Below are positions 8,591 through 15,841 of a stretch of 27,614 nt of DNA, piece after piece. The stretch lies in the NCBI GenBank assembly GCA_964426875.1, contig CAYRSB010000024.1, positions 1 to 27,614 on the forward strand, in the 5' to 3' direction. The stretch's first letter is position 1; every line of letters begins with the position of its first letter. Origin of the DNA: Caldatribacterium sp964426875 (lineage in GTDB: Bacteria > Atribacterota > Atribacteria > Atribacterales > Caldatribacteriaceae). Under the pieces are notes generated by a model. That model did no database searches and was not told the origin of the DNA. It worked only from the letters and a program-made list of their open reading frames with translations. The position numbers and the translations under genes were made by a program.

Positions 8591-9014
8591 AGACATCGAT
8601 CTCCTCACTGAAGGCTTTCTGCGGCCCTAAGCGTCGAACAACCTCGGTGACTTCCCGCACCACCTGAGCAAAACGCCCCCCTTCGGAGGCCGAAACCCAG
8701 GAGAAGTGTACCCTTCCCTCCAGTCCTAAAAACCTCAGAAGTTCATGGAGGAGGAAGAACTTCCGTCGGGCAAAGTAGTTACCACTCAGGTAGTGGCAGT
8801 CTCCAGGATGGCATCCCGAAACGAGTACCCCATCAGCTCCTTCGCGTAGAGCCTTAAGAATGTAAAGTGGGTTGATACTTCCTGAACAAGGCACTCGCAC
8901 GACCCGGATATTGGGGGGATATTGAATACGACTGACGCCTGCAAGGTCAGCCCCGGCGTAGCTACACCAGTAACACAAAAAGGCCACAATTTTCGGCTCC
9001 CACTCACCATTCAT
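8556..9014 (-). CDS. flxD: FlxD / MvhD-type [2Fe-2S] subunit
   Basis: Small electron connector that in methanogens and Flx systems links a hydrogenase or NADH module to HdrA. The 152 residues match MvhD. CYWCSYAGAD (14-23) gives two cysteines. Others follow in VPCSG (Cys43) and in GCHPGDCHYLSGN (Cys68 and Cys73). The ATG at 9014 is preceded by GAGGTGGAG at good spacing and overlaps the HdrA fusion stop by 11 bases. The frame is open upstream, but that part only shadows HdrA. Its place directly after HdrA and before FlxC/FlxB/FlxA suggests it is the bridge between the flavoprotein and the NADH-oxidising subunits. Confidence 0.9.
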   Translation of the reverse strand: MNGEWEPKIVAFLCYWCSYAGADLAGVSRIQYPPNIRVVRVPCSGSINPLYILKALREGADGVLVSGCHPGDCHYLSGNYFARRKFFLLHELLRFLGLEGRVHFSWVSASEGGRFAQVVREVTEVVRRLGPQKAFSEEIDVYVRDRDSSYIL

Positions 9015-12000
9015 AGAGGCACTCCACCTCAGACAGCACGGCCTCAGGGACAAGACCGAGAATTCGAATCGCACTGCTTCTACAGGTAGCACTGCACAGG
9101 CCACAGCCTTTACAGAGAGCCCGGTTTACCTCGGCAACTCTCTTCTCGGCGTTCACCGTTATCGCCTTGTATTGACAAATCCTTTCACAGTCCCCACAAG
9201 CCATGCACCTTCTCTCCTCAACGAAAGCTACCTGGGCTTCGGTGAAGATAGAGTCATGGCTCAAGAGGGTCATAAGGCGGGATACTGCAGCCTTGGCCTG
9301 GAGTATGCTCTCTTCAGCAAGCTTGGGGCTATGAGCCATGCCACAGACATAAACCCCTTCGGTGGCAAAGTCCACCGGACGAAGCTTCACATGAGCCTCA
9401 AGGAAAAAACCATCTTCGCTGAGGGGTACCTTGAAGAGCCTTGCCAGGTTCTCTGCCTCCGGAAGGGGCACTACCCCTGTACTGAGCACAAGAAGGTCAG
9501 CATAGACTTGCACTTCCTCCGCAAGAAGAGGGTCGAAAAAGGTCACCTGGAGTTTTCCATTCTTTCTCTCTACCAGCGGAGTGGTACCATCCCCGAATCG
9601 TGCAAAGAGCACGCCCTTCTGGCGAGCTTCCCGGTAATATCGCTCGTAGAGACCATAAGTACGCATGTCCCGGTAAAGCACGAGGACTTCGCAGTCTGGA
9701 AAGAGCTTCTTGAGACGCAGGGCATTTTTTGTTGCCTGTACACAGCAGATTCTGCTACAGTAGGGATGCTTCGTATTGCGGGAACCTACGCATTGTACCA
9801 TGACGACCTGCCCCCGCAGGGAAGAGAAAGACCCCTCCTCAAGTTTTCTCTCCAGGTCGTTCTGGATAACGACCCGTTCGTCAAACCCATAGAGAAATTC
9901 ACCTTCAGGAAGGTACTCTTTTGCCCCGGTGGCGATGATGACCCCTCCGTGACGAAGGGTAACCGTCTTATCTCTCTGGCGAAGCACTGTCTCGAAATTC
10001 CCCACAAAACCCCGAACGTCAAGAATCTCGCTCCCCGTGAGAACCCGGACTCTGGAGTGGGTAACGAGACGCTCCTTGAGCTCCTCGAAGAGGGCCACAA
10101 GATCCTTCCCCTCAATGGTGCATTTTTTCCGGTATCCCCGCACCTGGCCTCCCAATTCTTGTTCTCTCTCCACAAGATACACCAAGAGACCTTGCTCTGC
10201 TGCTTCTAGGGCAGCGGTCATTCCTGTCAAACCTCCTCCAACCACAAGGACAGACTTCTCCACCGGAACAGAGAGAACCTGTAGAGGTTCCAAAAGAACA
10301 GCCCTGGCTACCGCCATAGCTACAAGATCTTTGGCTTTCTCGGTAGCTTTCTCGCGCTCTGCTTGGTGCACCCAGGAACATTGATCGCGAATATTGGCCA
10401 TGGTGACGAGATAAGGATTAAGACCAGCTCCCTTGAGGGTTTCCCGGAAAAGGGGTTCATGGGTTCGAGGAGAACAGGAGGCTATCACTATTCGGTTCAG
10501 GCGGTATTCTTGAATCTTTTCCCTGATGCGCTCTTGGGTGTCCTGAGAGCAAGTGTAGAGATTCTCTTCTGCATACACTACGTGTGGCAACCCCTTTGCC
10601 CACTCCACCACGTCCTGGGTACGCACGACACCGGCAATGTTCATGCCACAACGGCACACGAAAACCCCGACGCGTACCGGTTCTGTCTCAATATCTCTCT
10701 CAGGAGGATACGCTTTCTCCCGCACCATACCAAAGCGACTCTCGCAAAGCAGCGAAGCTACTTCGCATGAAGCTGCGCTGGCCTCAACAACGGCAGAGGG
10801 AATGTCTTTGGGACCGGCAAGGCTTCCGGAAATCCATATCCCCGGTCGTGCCATCCGTGAACCAAAGGAGAGAAGGTAGGGGAACCCTTCTGCACCAACG
10901 GGAATACCCAGGCGCTCAAGGACTTCTTGCTCCTCTTCGGAAACCACAAGACCCACCGAGAGAACAACGAGGTCGAAAACTTCTCTTCTGAGCCCACCTC
11001 TCTCATCCACGTAAAAGACTGCAAGATCGCCGCCCTCTTCTTCAAGAACATGACTCACCCTTCCTCGGACAAAGCGAATGCCAGAGGCCTTGGCCCGTTC
11101 GTAATACCTTTCGAAATCCTTCCCATAAGCCCGCATGTCGATCATGAAGATGGCTACATCAAGGTCACTCTGAGAAGGACCATCGGAAACAGGAGAACAG
11201 CAGGAAATTTCTTCTCCCACAAGAAGGTGTTCCCGGGCCACAAGAGCCTCTTTTATGGCATACATGCAGCACACCGAAGAACAGTATGGCTTGCCCCGCT
11301 CTACATCCCGGGAACCCACACACTGCACGAAGGCAATCTTCCGAGGAACCTTGCCATCCTTGGGACGCACAACCTTTCCTCGGGTGGGGCCGGAGGCACT
11401 CAGGATACGCTCAAAGTCAAGGCTCGTCACCACATTGGGGTACTTCCCATATCCCAGCTCTCGCAAGCGCTCCTTGGGATGGAAAACGCCTGTCCCCATG
11501 GAGACAATGACTGCCCCCACCTTTATTTCTCGTACTCTTTCTCTATCGTTGTGGCGGATAGCTCCTCGCTTACAAGCTTCTACACACCTTAGGCATTCAG
11601 CACATCCCCCGCAGGAGAGACAACGCCTTGCTTCTTCCTGGACTTCTTCCGCGGTATACCCCTCAGTCACTTCCTCGAATCCCTGCACTCGTGAAGAGGC
11701 GGGAATTTTTCGAGGGAGTTTCCCAAAATCCTTCTCTTTCCCCCAGGGAATCGAGAGAGGAGCGGGAGAACGTTGTGCTCTCTTTTGAGGATTTTGGGAA
11801 AGAAAAGCATCAATGGAGTAAGCCGCTCTTTTTCCGTAAGCGATGGCCTCAACGAGTGTCGCAGGTCCCAGGACGAGGTCTCCCCCAGCAAAAACTCCTC
11901 TCCGGGAAGTCATGAGGCTCTCGTCCACTTTGACCGTTCCCCGACGGGTGAGCTCAAGGCCTTCCTCAGGAATAGCTATACCCTGTCCCACTGCCACGAT

Positions 12001-13458
12001 GAAAAGGTCGGCGGAAACGGCAAACTCGGTACCCTCGAGGATTTCAGGCCGTCTTCTGCCCGACTCATCCGGGGCGCAGAGCTTCACACCACAGAATGTA
12101 AGGTGAAGCTCTCTGTCTTTCTCGAAAAATCTCCGGGGGGCAGCACAGAAGAAAAATTCTATCCCCTCCTCCCGGGCCTCCTCAACCTCTTCCCGGCGGG
12201 CGGGCATTTCTTCCTCGGAACGACGATAGTACACCGTTATCTCCTTTGCTCCCCGGCGGAGAGCAACCCGGGCACAGTCTATAGCCACGTTTCCTCCTCC
12301 AATGATGACAACCCTCTTTCCCCTGGGTACCTCCTCGCCCCCATGGTACCGCACAAGGTATGTCAGACCATCCAAGACCCGGGGGTCATCCTCACCCTCT
12401 ATACCGAGCTTTATTCCTTTCCATGCCCCACAGGCCAGGTATACTGCCTGGAAACCCCGGGCGAAGAGGTCATCGATGAAGAAATCCCTGCCCCAGGCCT
12501 TCTGATATTGCACTTCTACTCCAAGCCGCTGTATGAGGCATATTTCCCGCTCTACAACGCCTCTTGGCAGACGATAGGGGGGAATACCAAAGGTCATCAT
12601 ACCCCCAGGGCGATCTTGGGCTTCAAAGACCACCACCTGGTACCCCAGAAGGCGCAAAAAGTATGCACAACTCAAACCACTTGGACCGGCACCAATCACA
12701 GCTACCCTTTCAGGACGCTCCTGCACTACCTGCGGGAGGACTTCTCTCCCCAGGATGAGCTCAAAATCTGCCAGGAAACGCTTGAGGTAGGGAATTCGCA
12801 AAGGTGCATCAAGCATCCCCCGCTGACACTCTTCCATGCAGGGATGGTGACAGGCTCGTCCGCAGATTCCCGGGAAGGGGTTATCCATCCGAACGACTTT
12901 TAGGGCTTCCTCAAATTTCCCTTCCCGGATAAGAGCAATGTAGCCTTGAGCTCTCTGCTCCAGGGGGCATCTTGCCTGGCAGTTTGGTACACCCCGCTTG
13001 TCGATGAGAAAAGCCCCGGGGAAAGCCTGAGGAAAGGAACGGTAAATGGCCTTGCGAAGGGAGAGATTGCCCTCAAAGTCATTGGGGATAGCAACCGGAC
13101 ACACCTCGGCACAGTCTCCACATCCGGTACAATCTTCAAGGCTCACGTAGCGGGGATTCTCAAGAATTTTCGCAGTGAAATTCCCTGGTTTTCCCTCCAC
13201 AGAAAGGACCTCCGCCATGGACAAAACCTCGATATTCAGGTGGCGACCACACTCCACAAGCTTCGGTGAGAGAATGCACATCGAGCAGTCATTGGTGGGA
13301 AAGGTCTTGTCAAGGTGGGCCATAAGCCCGCCGATAGACGGAGATTGCTCAACGAGATATACGTAGAAGCCCGATTCCGCAAGGTCAAGTGCCGACTGAA
13401 TCCCCGCAATCCCTCCACCCACCACAAGTACGGCCCCCAAGGGTTTACGCTCGGTCAT
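9004..13458 (-). CDS. hdrA: Giant HdrA fusion: HdrA split by a GltD/NfnB module, plus a second HdrA
   Basis: A 1484-residue flavoprotein, about twice the usual HdrA length. Residues 8-150 form an HdrA start: FAD motif GGGIAG, DKTFPTNDCSMC, and a ferredoxin motif at Cys110/113/116/120. Residues about 154-555 form a GltD/NfnB-like NAD(P)H module, with N-terminal Cys clusters (160, 164, 199, 203, 207, 211), FAD motif GAGPSGLS near 256 and nucleotide motif GGGNVAIDCA near 387. HdrA then resumes with Cys613-629, QCVGSRD (712) and YCSSVCC (725). A full second HdrA follows: VCRCGMNI (934), SCSPRTHEP (994), GGGLTG (1074), QCVGSRN (1222), YCSRICC (1233) and two [4Fe-4S] motifs (Cys1418-1428, Cys1449-1459). 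The ATG at 13458 lies nine bases after AGGAGG; an upstream TTG would fall on that site. It is the likely flavin-bifurcating core of the complex. Confidence 0.9.
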   Translation of the reverse strand: MTERKPLGAVLVVGGGIAGIQSALDLAESGFYVYLVEQSPSIGGLMAHLDKTFPTNDCSMCILSPKLVECGRHLNIEVLSMAEVLSVEGKPGNFTAKILENPRYVSLEDCTGCGDCAEVCPVAIPNDFEGNLSLRKAIYRSFPQAFPGAFLIDKRGVPNCQARCPLEQRAQGYIALIREGKFEEALKVVRMDNPFPGICGRACHHPCMEECQRGMLDAPLRIPYLKRFLADFELILGREVLPQVVQERPERVAVIGAGPSGLSCAYFLRLLGYQVVVFEAQDRPGGMMTFGIPPYRLPRGVVEREICLIQRLGVEVQYQKAWGRDFFIDDLFARGFQAVYLACGAWKGIKLGIEGEDDPRVLDGLTYLVRYHGGEEVPRGKRVVIIGGGNVAIDCARVALRRGAKEITVYYRRSEEEMPARREEVEEAREEGIEFFFCAAPRRFFEKDRELHLTFCGVKLCAPDESGRRRPEILEGTEFAVSADLFIVAVGQGIAIPEEGLELTRRGTVKVDESLMTSRRGVFAGGDLVLGPATLVEAIAYGKRAAYSIDAFLSQNPQKRAQRSPAPLSIPWGKEKDFGKLPRKIPASSRVQGFEEVTEGYTAEEVQEEARRCLSCGGCAECLRCVEACKRGAIRHNDRERVREIKVGAVIVSMGTGVFHPKERLRELGYGKYPNVVTSLDFERILSASGPTRGKVVRPKDGKVPRKIAFVQCVGSRDVERGKPYCSSVCCMYAIKEALVAREHLLVGEEISCCSPVSDGPSQSDLDVAIFMIDMRAYGKDFERYYERAKASGIRFVRGRVSHVLEEEGGDLAVFYVDERGGLRREVFDLVVLSVGLVVSEEEQEVLERLGIPVGAEGFPYLLSFGSRMARPGIWISGSLAGPKDIPSAVVEASAASCEVASLLCESRFGMVREKAYPPERDIETEPVRVGVFVCRCGMNIAGVVRTQDVVEWAKGLPHVVYAEENLYTCSQDTQERIREKIQEYRLNRIVIASCSPRTHEPLFRETLKGAGLNPYLVTMANIRDQCSWVHQAEREKATEKAKDLVAMAVARAVLLEPLQVLSVPVEKSVLVVGGGLTGMTAALEAAEQGLLVYLVEREQELGGQVRGYRKKCTIEGKDLVALFEELKERLVTHSRVRVLTGSEILDVRGFVGNFETVLRQRDKTVTLRHGGVIIATGAKEYLPEGEFLYGFDERVVIQNDLERKLEEGSFSSLRGQVVMVQCVGSRNTKHPYCSRICCVQATKNALRLKKLFPDCEVLVLYRDMRTYGLYERYYREARQKGVLFARFGDGTTPLVERKNGKLQVTFFDPLLAEEVQVYADLLVLSTGVVPLPEAENLARLFKVPLSEDGFFLEAHVKLRPVDFATEGVYVCGMAHSPKLAEESILQAKAAVSRLMTLLSHDSIFTEAQVAFVEERRCMACGDCERICQYKAITVNAEKRVAEVNRALCKGCGLCSATCRSSAIRILGLVPEAVLSEVECLYEW

Positions 13459-13915
13459 TTCCTTTTTCCTCCTCAAAGAGCATGTACTTCACATACTCTT
13501 TGTATTCTGGGAAGGAAAATGCTCGTCGTTCCCAGAGCTCCCGGATCAGCTGACGGCGAAAGATCTGTGTCCTTCGGTCAAGATCCTCAACGACGGACTT
13601 CCATGTTTTCAGGACATAGCCCTCCTCTACACTCATGTCCCGCAGGACCCGAAGGACGTTGGTAAACTCCACACCCTGAGGACAGTGAGCCGTGCAGCGG
13701 AAGCACCCCACACACACCCAGAGGTACTCTTCCTTGAGCACATCTCGATCTCCCAGAAGGACCCGGTGAATGATGCGTCGGGGATTGAAGTTCTCCTCTA
13801 CTTCGGCAACCGGACACGAAGCCGTACACACCCCGCAGGAAAAGCAGACCAAAAGCCCCTCTCCTCCTGGACGGGCAGCTACCTGGTATCGAAAAGAAGG
13901 GTCAAAGGTCTTCAT
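13445..13915 (-). CDS. hdrC: HdrC-like double 4Fe-4S protein
   Basis: Ferredoxin-like heterodisulfide reductase subunit C, 156 residues. Two [4Fe-4S] motifs are seen: Cys24/27/30/34, in CFSCGVCTASCPV, and Cys68/71/74/78, in CVGCFRCTAHCPQGV. A helical C-terminal half follows. In HdrABC, HdrC carries electrons from HdrA to the catalytic HdrB; no HdrB (CCG-domain protein) is seen anywhere in the window. It lies directly after metF and before the HdrA fusion, so it probably wires HdrA to MetV/MetF. The ATG at 13915 sits 5-6 bases after GGGGGTG. A GTG at 13924 is possible but too close to that site and overlaps the metF stop. Confidence 0.88.
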   Translation of the reverse strand: MKTFDPSFRYQVAARPGGEGLLVCFSCGVCTASCPVAEVEENFNPRRIIHRVLLGDRDVLKEEYLWVCVGCFRCTAHCPQGVEFTNVLRVLRDMSVEEGYVLKTWKSVVEDLDRRTQIFRRQLIRELWERRAFSFPEYKEYVKYMLFEEEKGNDRA

Positions 13916-13920
13916 CACTT

Positions 13921-14835
13921 TCACCCCCTCTCTCTCGGACGAGGGAAAAGACCAGCTTCTCGAACAATATCAGGAACAACGCTCTCCCAGGCCACCGCCA
14001 TAATGTGGACCCCTCGCACACCCTCAATAGTTCTCAGGGTCTTGATCGTCTCCACACACAGGCGAATCCCCTCTTCCTTGGGGTCACGAGCACCCTTTAT
14101 GCGTTCCTCGACTTCCTGGGGAATCACCATTCCCGGTACCTCTTCTTTCATGTACCGGAGCGCTTGATAGGACTTGAGGGGAATAACCCCAGCAATAATG
14201 GCCGTCCTCTTGTGAAGGCCCAGGCAACGGACCTCTTGCATGAAACGAGCAAAGGCTTCAAGGTCAAAAACTGCCTGTGTCTGGATGAATTGAGCCCCAG
14301 CCTTGACCTTTTTCATCAGGCGGTACACCCGAAATTCCACAGGATCTCCAAAAGGATTCTCTCCAGCCCCCAGAAAAGCCAAGATTTTCCCCTTAATCTT
14401 CTCACCACTTTGGAACATGCCTTCATCCCGCAGAGTTTTAAGGAGCAAAAGGAGCTGTACCGAATCGATATCAAAGACACTCTTGGCCTGAGGGTGATTG
14501 CCAAAGCTCTGATGGTCACCGGTGAGGCACAGGAAGTTCTCGATCCCCAGGGCACAGGCCCCCAAAAAATCACTCTCCAGAGCAATGCGGTTGCGGTCCC
14601 GGCAGGTCATCTGCATGACCGGCTCAAGACCCATGCTTTTGACGATGAGGCAGCTGGCAAAACTCGAGAGACGCACGATGGCTGTCTGGTTATCAGTAAT
14701 GTTGACGGCATCAACAGAGTCGGCAATGTGGGTGCACTTCTTTTCAATGCTCTCCCGGTCTGTTCCCTTGGGAGGTCCAACCTCAGCCGTGACCACAAAT
14801 TCACCTTTTTCCAGGAGTTCCTGGAGACGGCTCAT
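13921..14835 (-). CDS. metF: 5,10-methylenetetrahydrofolate reductase
   Basis: Reduces methylene-THF to methyl-THF on FAD; in anaerobes it can also run in reverse. The 304 residues form a TIM barrel of the MetF family. The catalytic glutamate is likely Glu18 (TAEVGPP). Asp107, in CLTGDH, matches the E. coli Asp120 region, and Gln187, in FIQTQAVFD, matches the substrate-binding Gln183. It overlaps the metV stop by four bases (ATGA), so the two are translationally coupled. That coupling is typical of the MetFV enzyme of acetogens, where MetF has no direct NADH site and receives electrons through MetV. Adjacent hdrC and hdrA suggest the electron source. Confidence 0.93.
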   Translation of the reverse strand: MSRLQELLEKGEFVVTAEVGPPKGTDRESIEKKCTHIADSVDAVNITDNQTAIVRLSSFASCLIVKSMGLEPVMQMTCRDRNRIALESDFLGACALGIENFLCLTGDHQSFGNHPQAKSVFDIDSVQLLLLLKTLRDEGMFQSGEKIKGKILAFLGAGENPFGDPVEFRVYRLMKKVKAGAQFIQTQAVFDLEAFARFMQEVRCLGLHKRTAIIAGVIPLKSYQALRYMKEEVPGMVIPQEVEERIKGARDPKEEGIRLCVETIKTLRTIEGVRGVHIMAVAWESVVPDIVREAGLFPRPRERG

Positions 14836-15482
14836 ACCCTTACGTCCTCACGAACCATCCTTCTCTGCGCTCCATAGCGGGAGGGTGACCAGTCCTTGGG
14901 GGGTTGAATCTCGAAAAGCTCCTCGAGTCTTCCCAAAATCTTCATACGGTCGTAGATGAGCTGCCAGGCGCAGTCTCTTTCGGGCCGTACCTCACACCGA
15001 CCACCCTTTGACCCCCCACAGGGCCCGTTGAGGAGACTCTTTGCGCAGCGGGCCACCGGACACACTCCCCCAAAACGATGCACGATGCACTCTCCACACC
15101 CAATACATCGCTCTTCCCAGAACCCTACATCAAGTGGCGCTCCCATGAACGTGGTGTTAAGCCCAGGAAAAACGGGCACCTGAGGAAAGAATTCGGAAAG
15201 CGTCTGGACCCCAACACCACAGGCCAAAGACAGAACAGCTTCGGCTTGGGTAACAGCTTCTTTGGCATGCATGACAAACTCTTTTTCGCACTGCCGTTCT
15301 ACCACCCCGTATCCGGTCTCATACCCCCGAAGGCTCAAAAGAGCGGCAATTTCCTGTGCTTCCCGCTCTCCTCCAGAAAGACACACCGTCACACAGGCCC
15401 CACAGCCAAGAATGAGAACCCTTCGATAAGAAGCAAGGGAATTAAGAATCTCCTGTATCGGTTTTCGCTCTCCCACGATCAT
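14832..15482 (-). CDS. metV: MetV, iron-sulfur partner of methylene-THF reductase
   Basis: Partner subunit of MetF in acetogens, needed for electron transfer to its flavin. The 216 residues carry 13 cysteines. The N-terminal GCGACVTVC (26-34) leads the family's first half. The C-terminal domain (methylene-THF reductase C-terminal type) has CIGCGEC (126-132) and CPVARC (141-146), followed by LLNGPCGG (151-158), a highly typical stretch, then Cys163 and Cys171. The ATG at 15482 overlaps the upstream stop at 15479 as ATGA, and its own end overlaps metF the same way. In Moorella, metFV lies with hdrABC and mvhD and the products co-purify; the same neighbourhood is seen here in an altered form. 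Confidence 0.93.
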   Translation of the reverse strand: MIVGERKPIQEILNSLASYRRVLILGCGACVTVCLSGGEREAQEIAALLSLRGYETGYGVVERQCEKEFVMHAKEAVTQAEAVLSLACGVGVQTLSEFFPQVPVFPGLNTTFMGAPLDVGFWEERCIGCGECIVHRFGGVCPVARCAKSLLNGPCGGSKGGRCEVRPERDCAWQLIYDRMKILGRLEELFEIQPPKDWSPSRYGAQRRMVREDVRV

Positions 15483-15841
15483 GGACTTACCCTCGTATCC
15501 TCAAGGACTCTTTCCACTTCACCAATCTTCTCCTCAGTGGCAAAGGCGAGAAGAATTTTCTTTTTCACCCCTGCCTCCTTAAGGAGGTTTTGGGCTCTTC
15601 GAACTCTCTTTTCAGCAAGCATACTCCCCGACTCGTTGAAACAGCTTCCTGGAGGACAGCCCACAAGGAGAATGAGGTCTCCCTCTTTGAGAAGCTCAAA
15701 GAGCATGGCTTCACTCACCACACCAAGACAGGGCAGCAAGAACACCTCGAGATTGTCCCCCGGGTTCAGTACTCCCTCCCTTTTTGCCCTTAAGAGGGCT
15801 GGAAAACCGCTCCGCTCACAGCCCAGGGCCCTGATTTTCAT
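15479..15841 (-). CDS. Divergent MvhD-like small protein
   Basis: A 120-residue protein resembling the second half of MvhD. LVGCPPGSCFNESG (59-72) parallels the GCHPGDC segment of FlxD, and the region after it (LAEKRVRRAQNLLKEAGV) parallels the MvhD helix. LPCLG near residue 37 matches the middle VPCSG cysteine. The N-terminal CxxC of normal MvhD is replaced by GCERSG, leaving one cysteine (Cys8). It has ATGA overlaps on both sides, with the degenerate HdrA-ferredoxin protein upstream and metV downstream. It probably acts with those products as an electron connector, possibly with altered cluster ligation. The family call is reasonable; the function is inferred. Confidence 0.65.
   Translation of the reverse strand: MKIRALGCERSGFPALLRAKREGVLNPGDNLEVFLLPCLGVVSEAMLFELLKEGDLILLVGCPPGSCFNESGSMLAEKRVRRAQNLLKEAGVKKKILLAFATEEKIGEVERVLEDTRVSP

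Noticed and set aside
11773..12903. Plus-strand open frames opposite the HdrA fusion, including one of about 376 codons
   Set aside because: They are shadows of the GltD/HdrA coding sequence, whose motifs are continuous on the minus strand.
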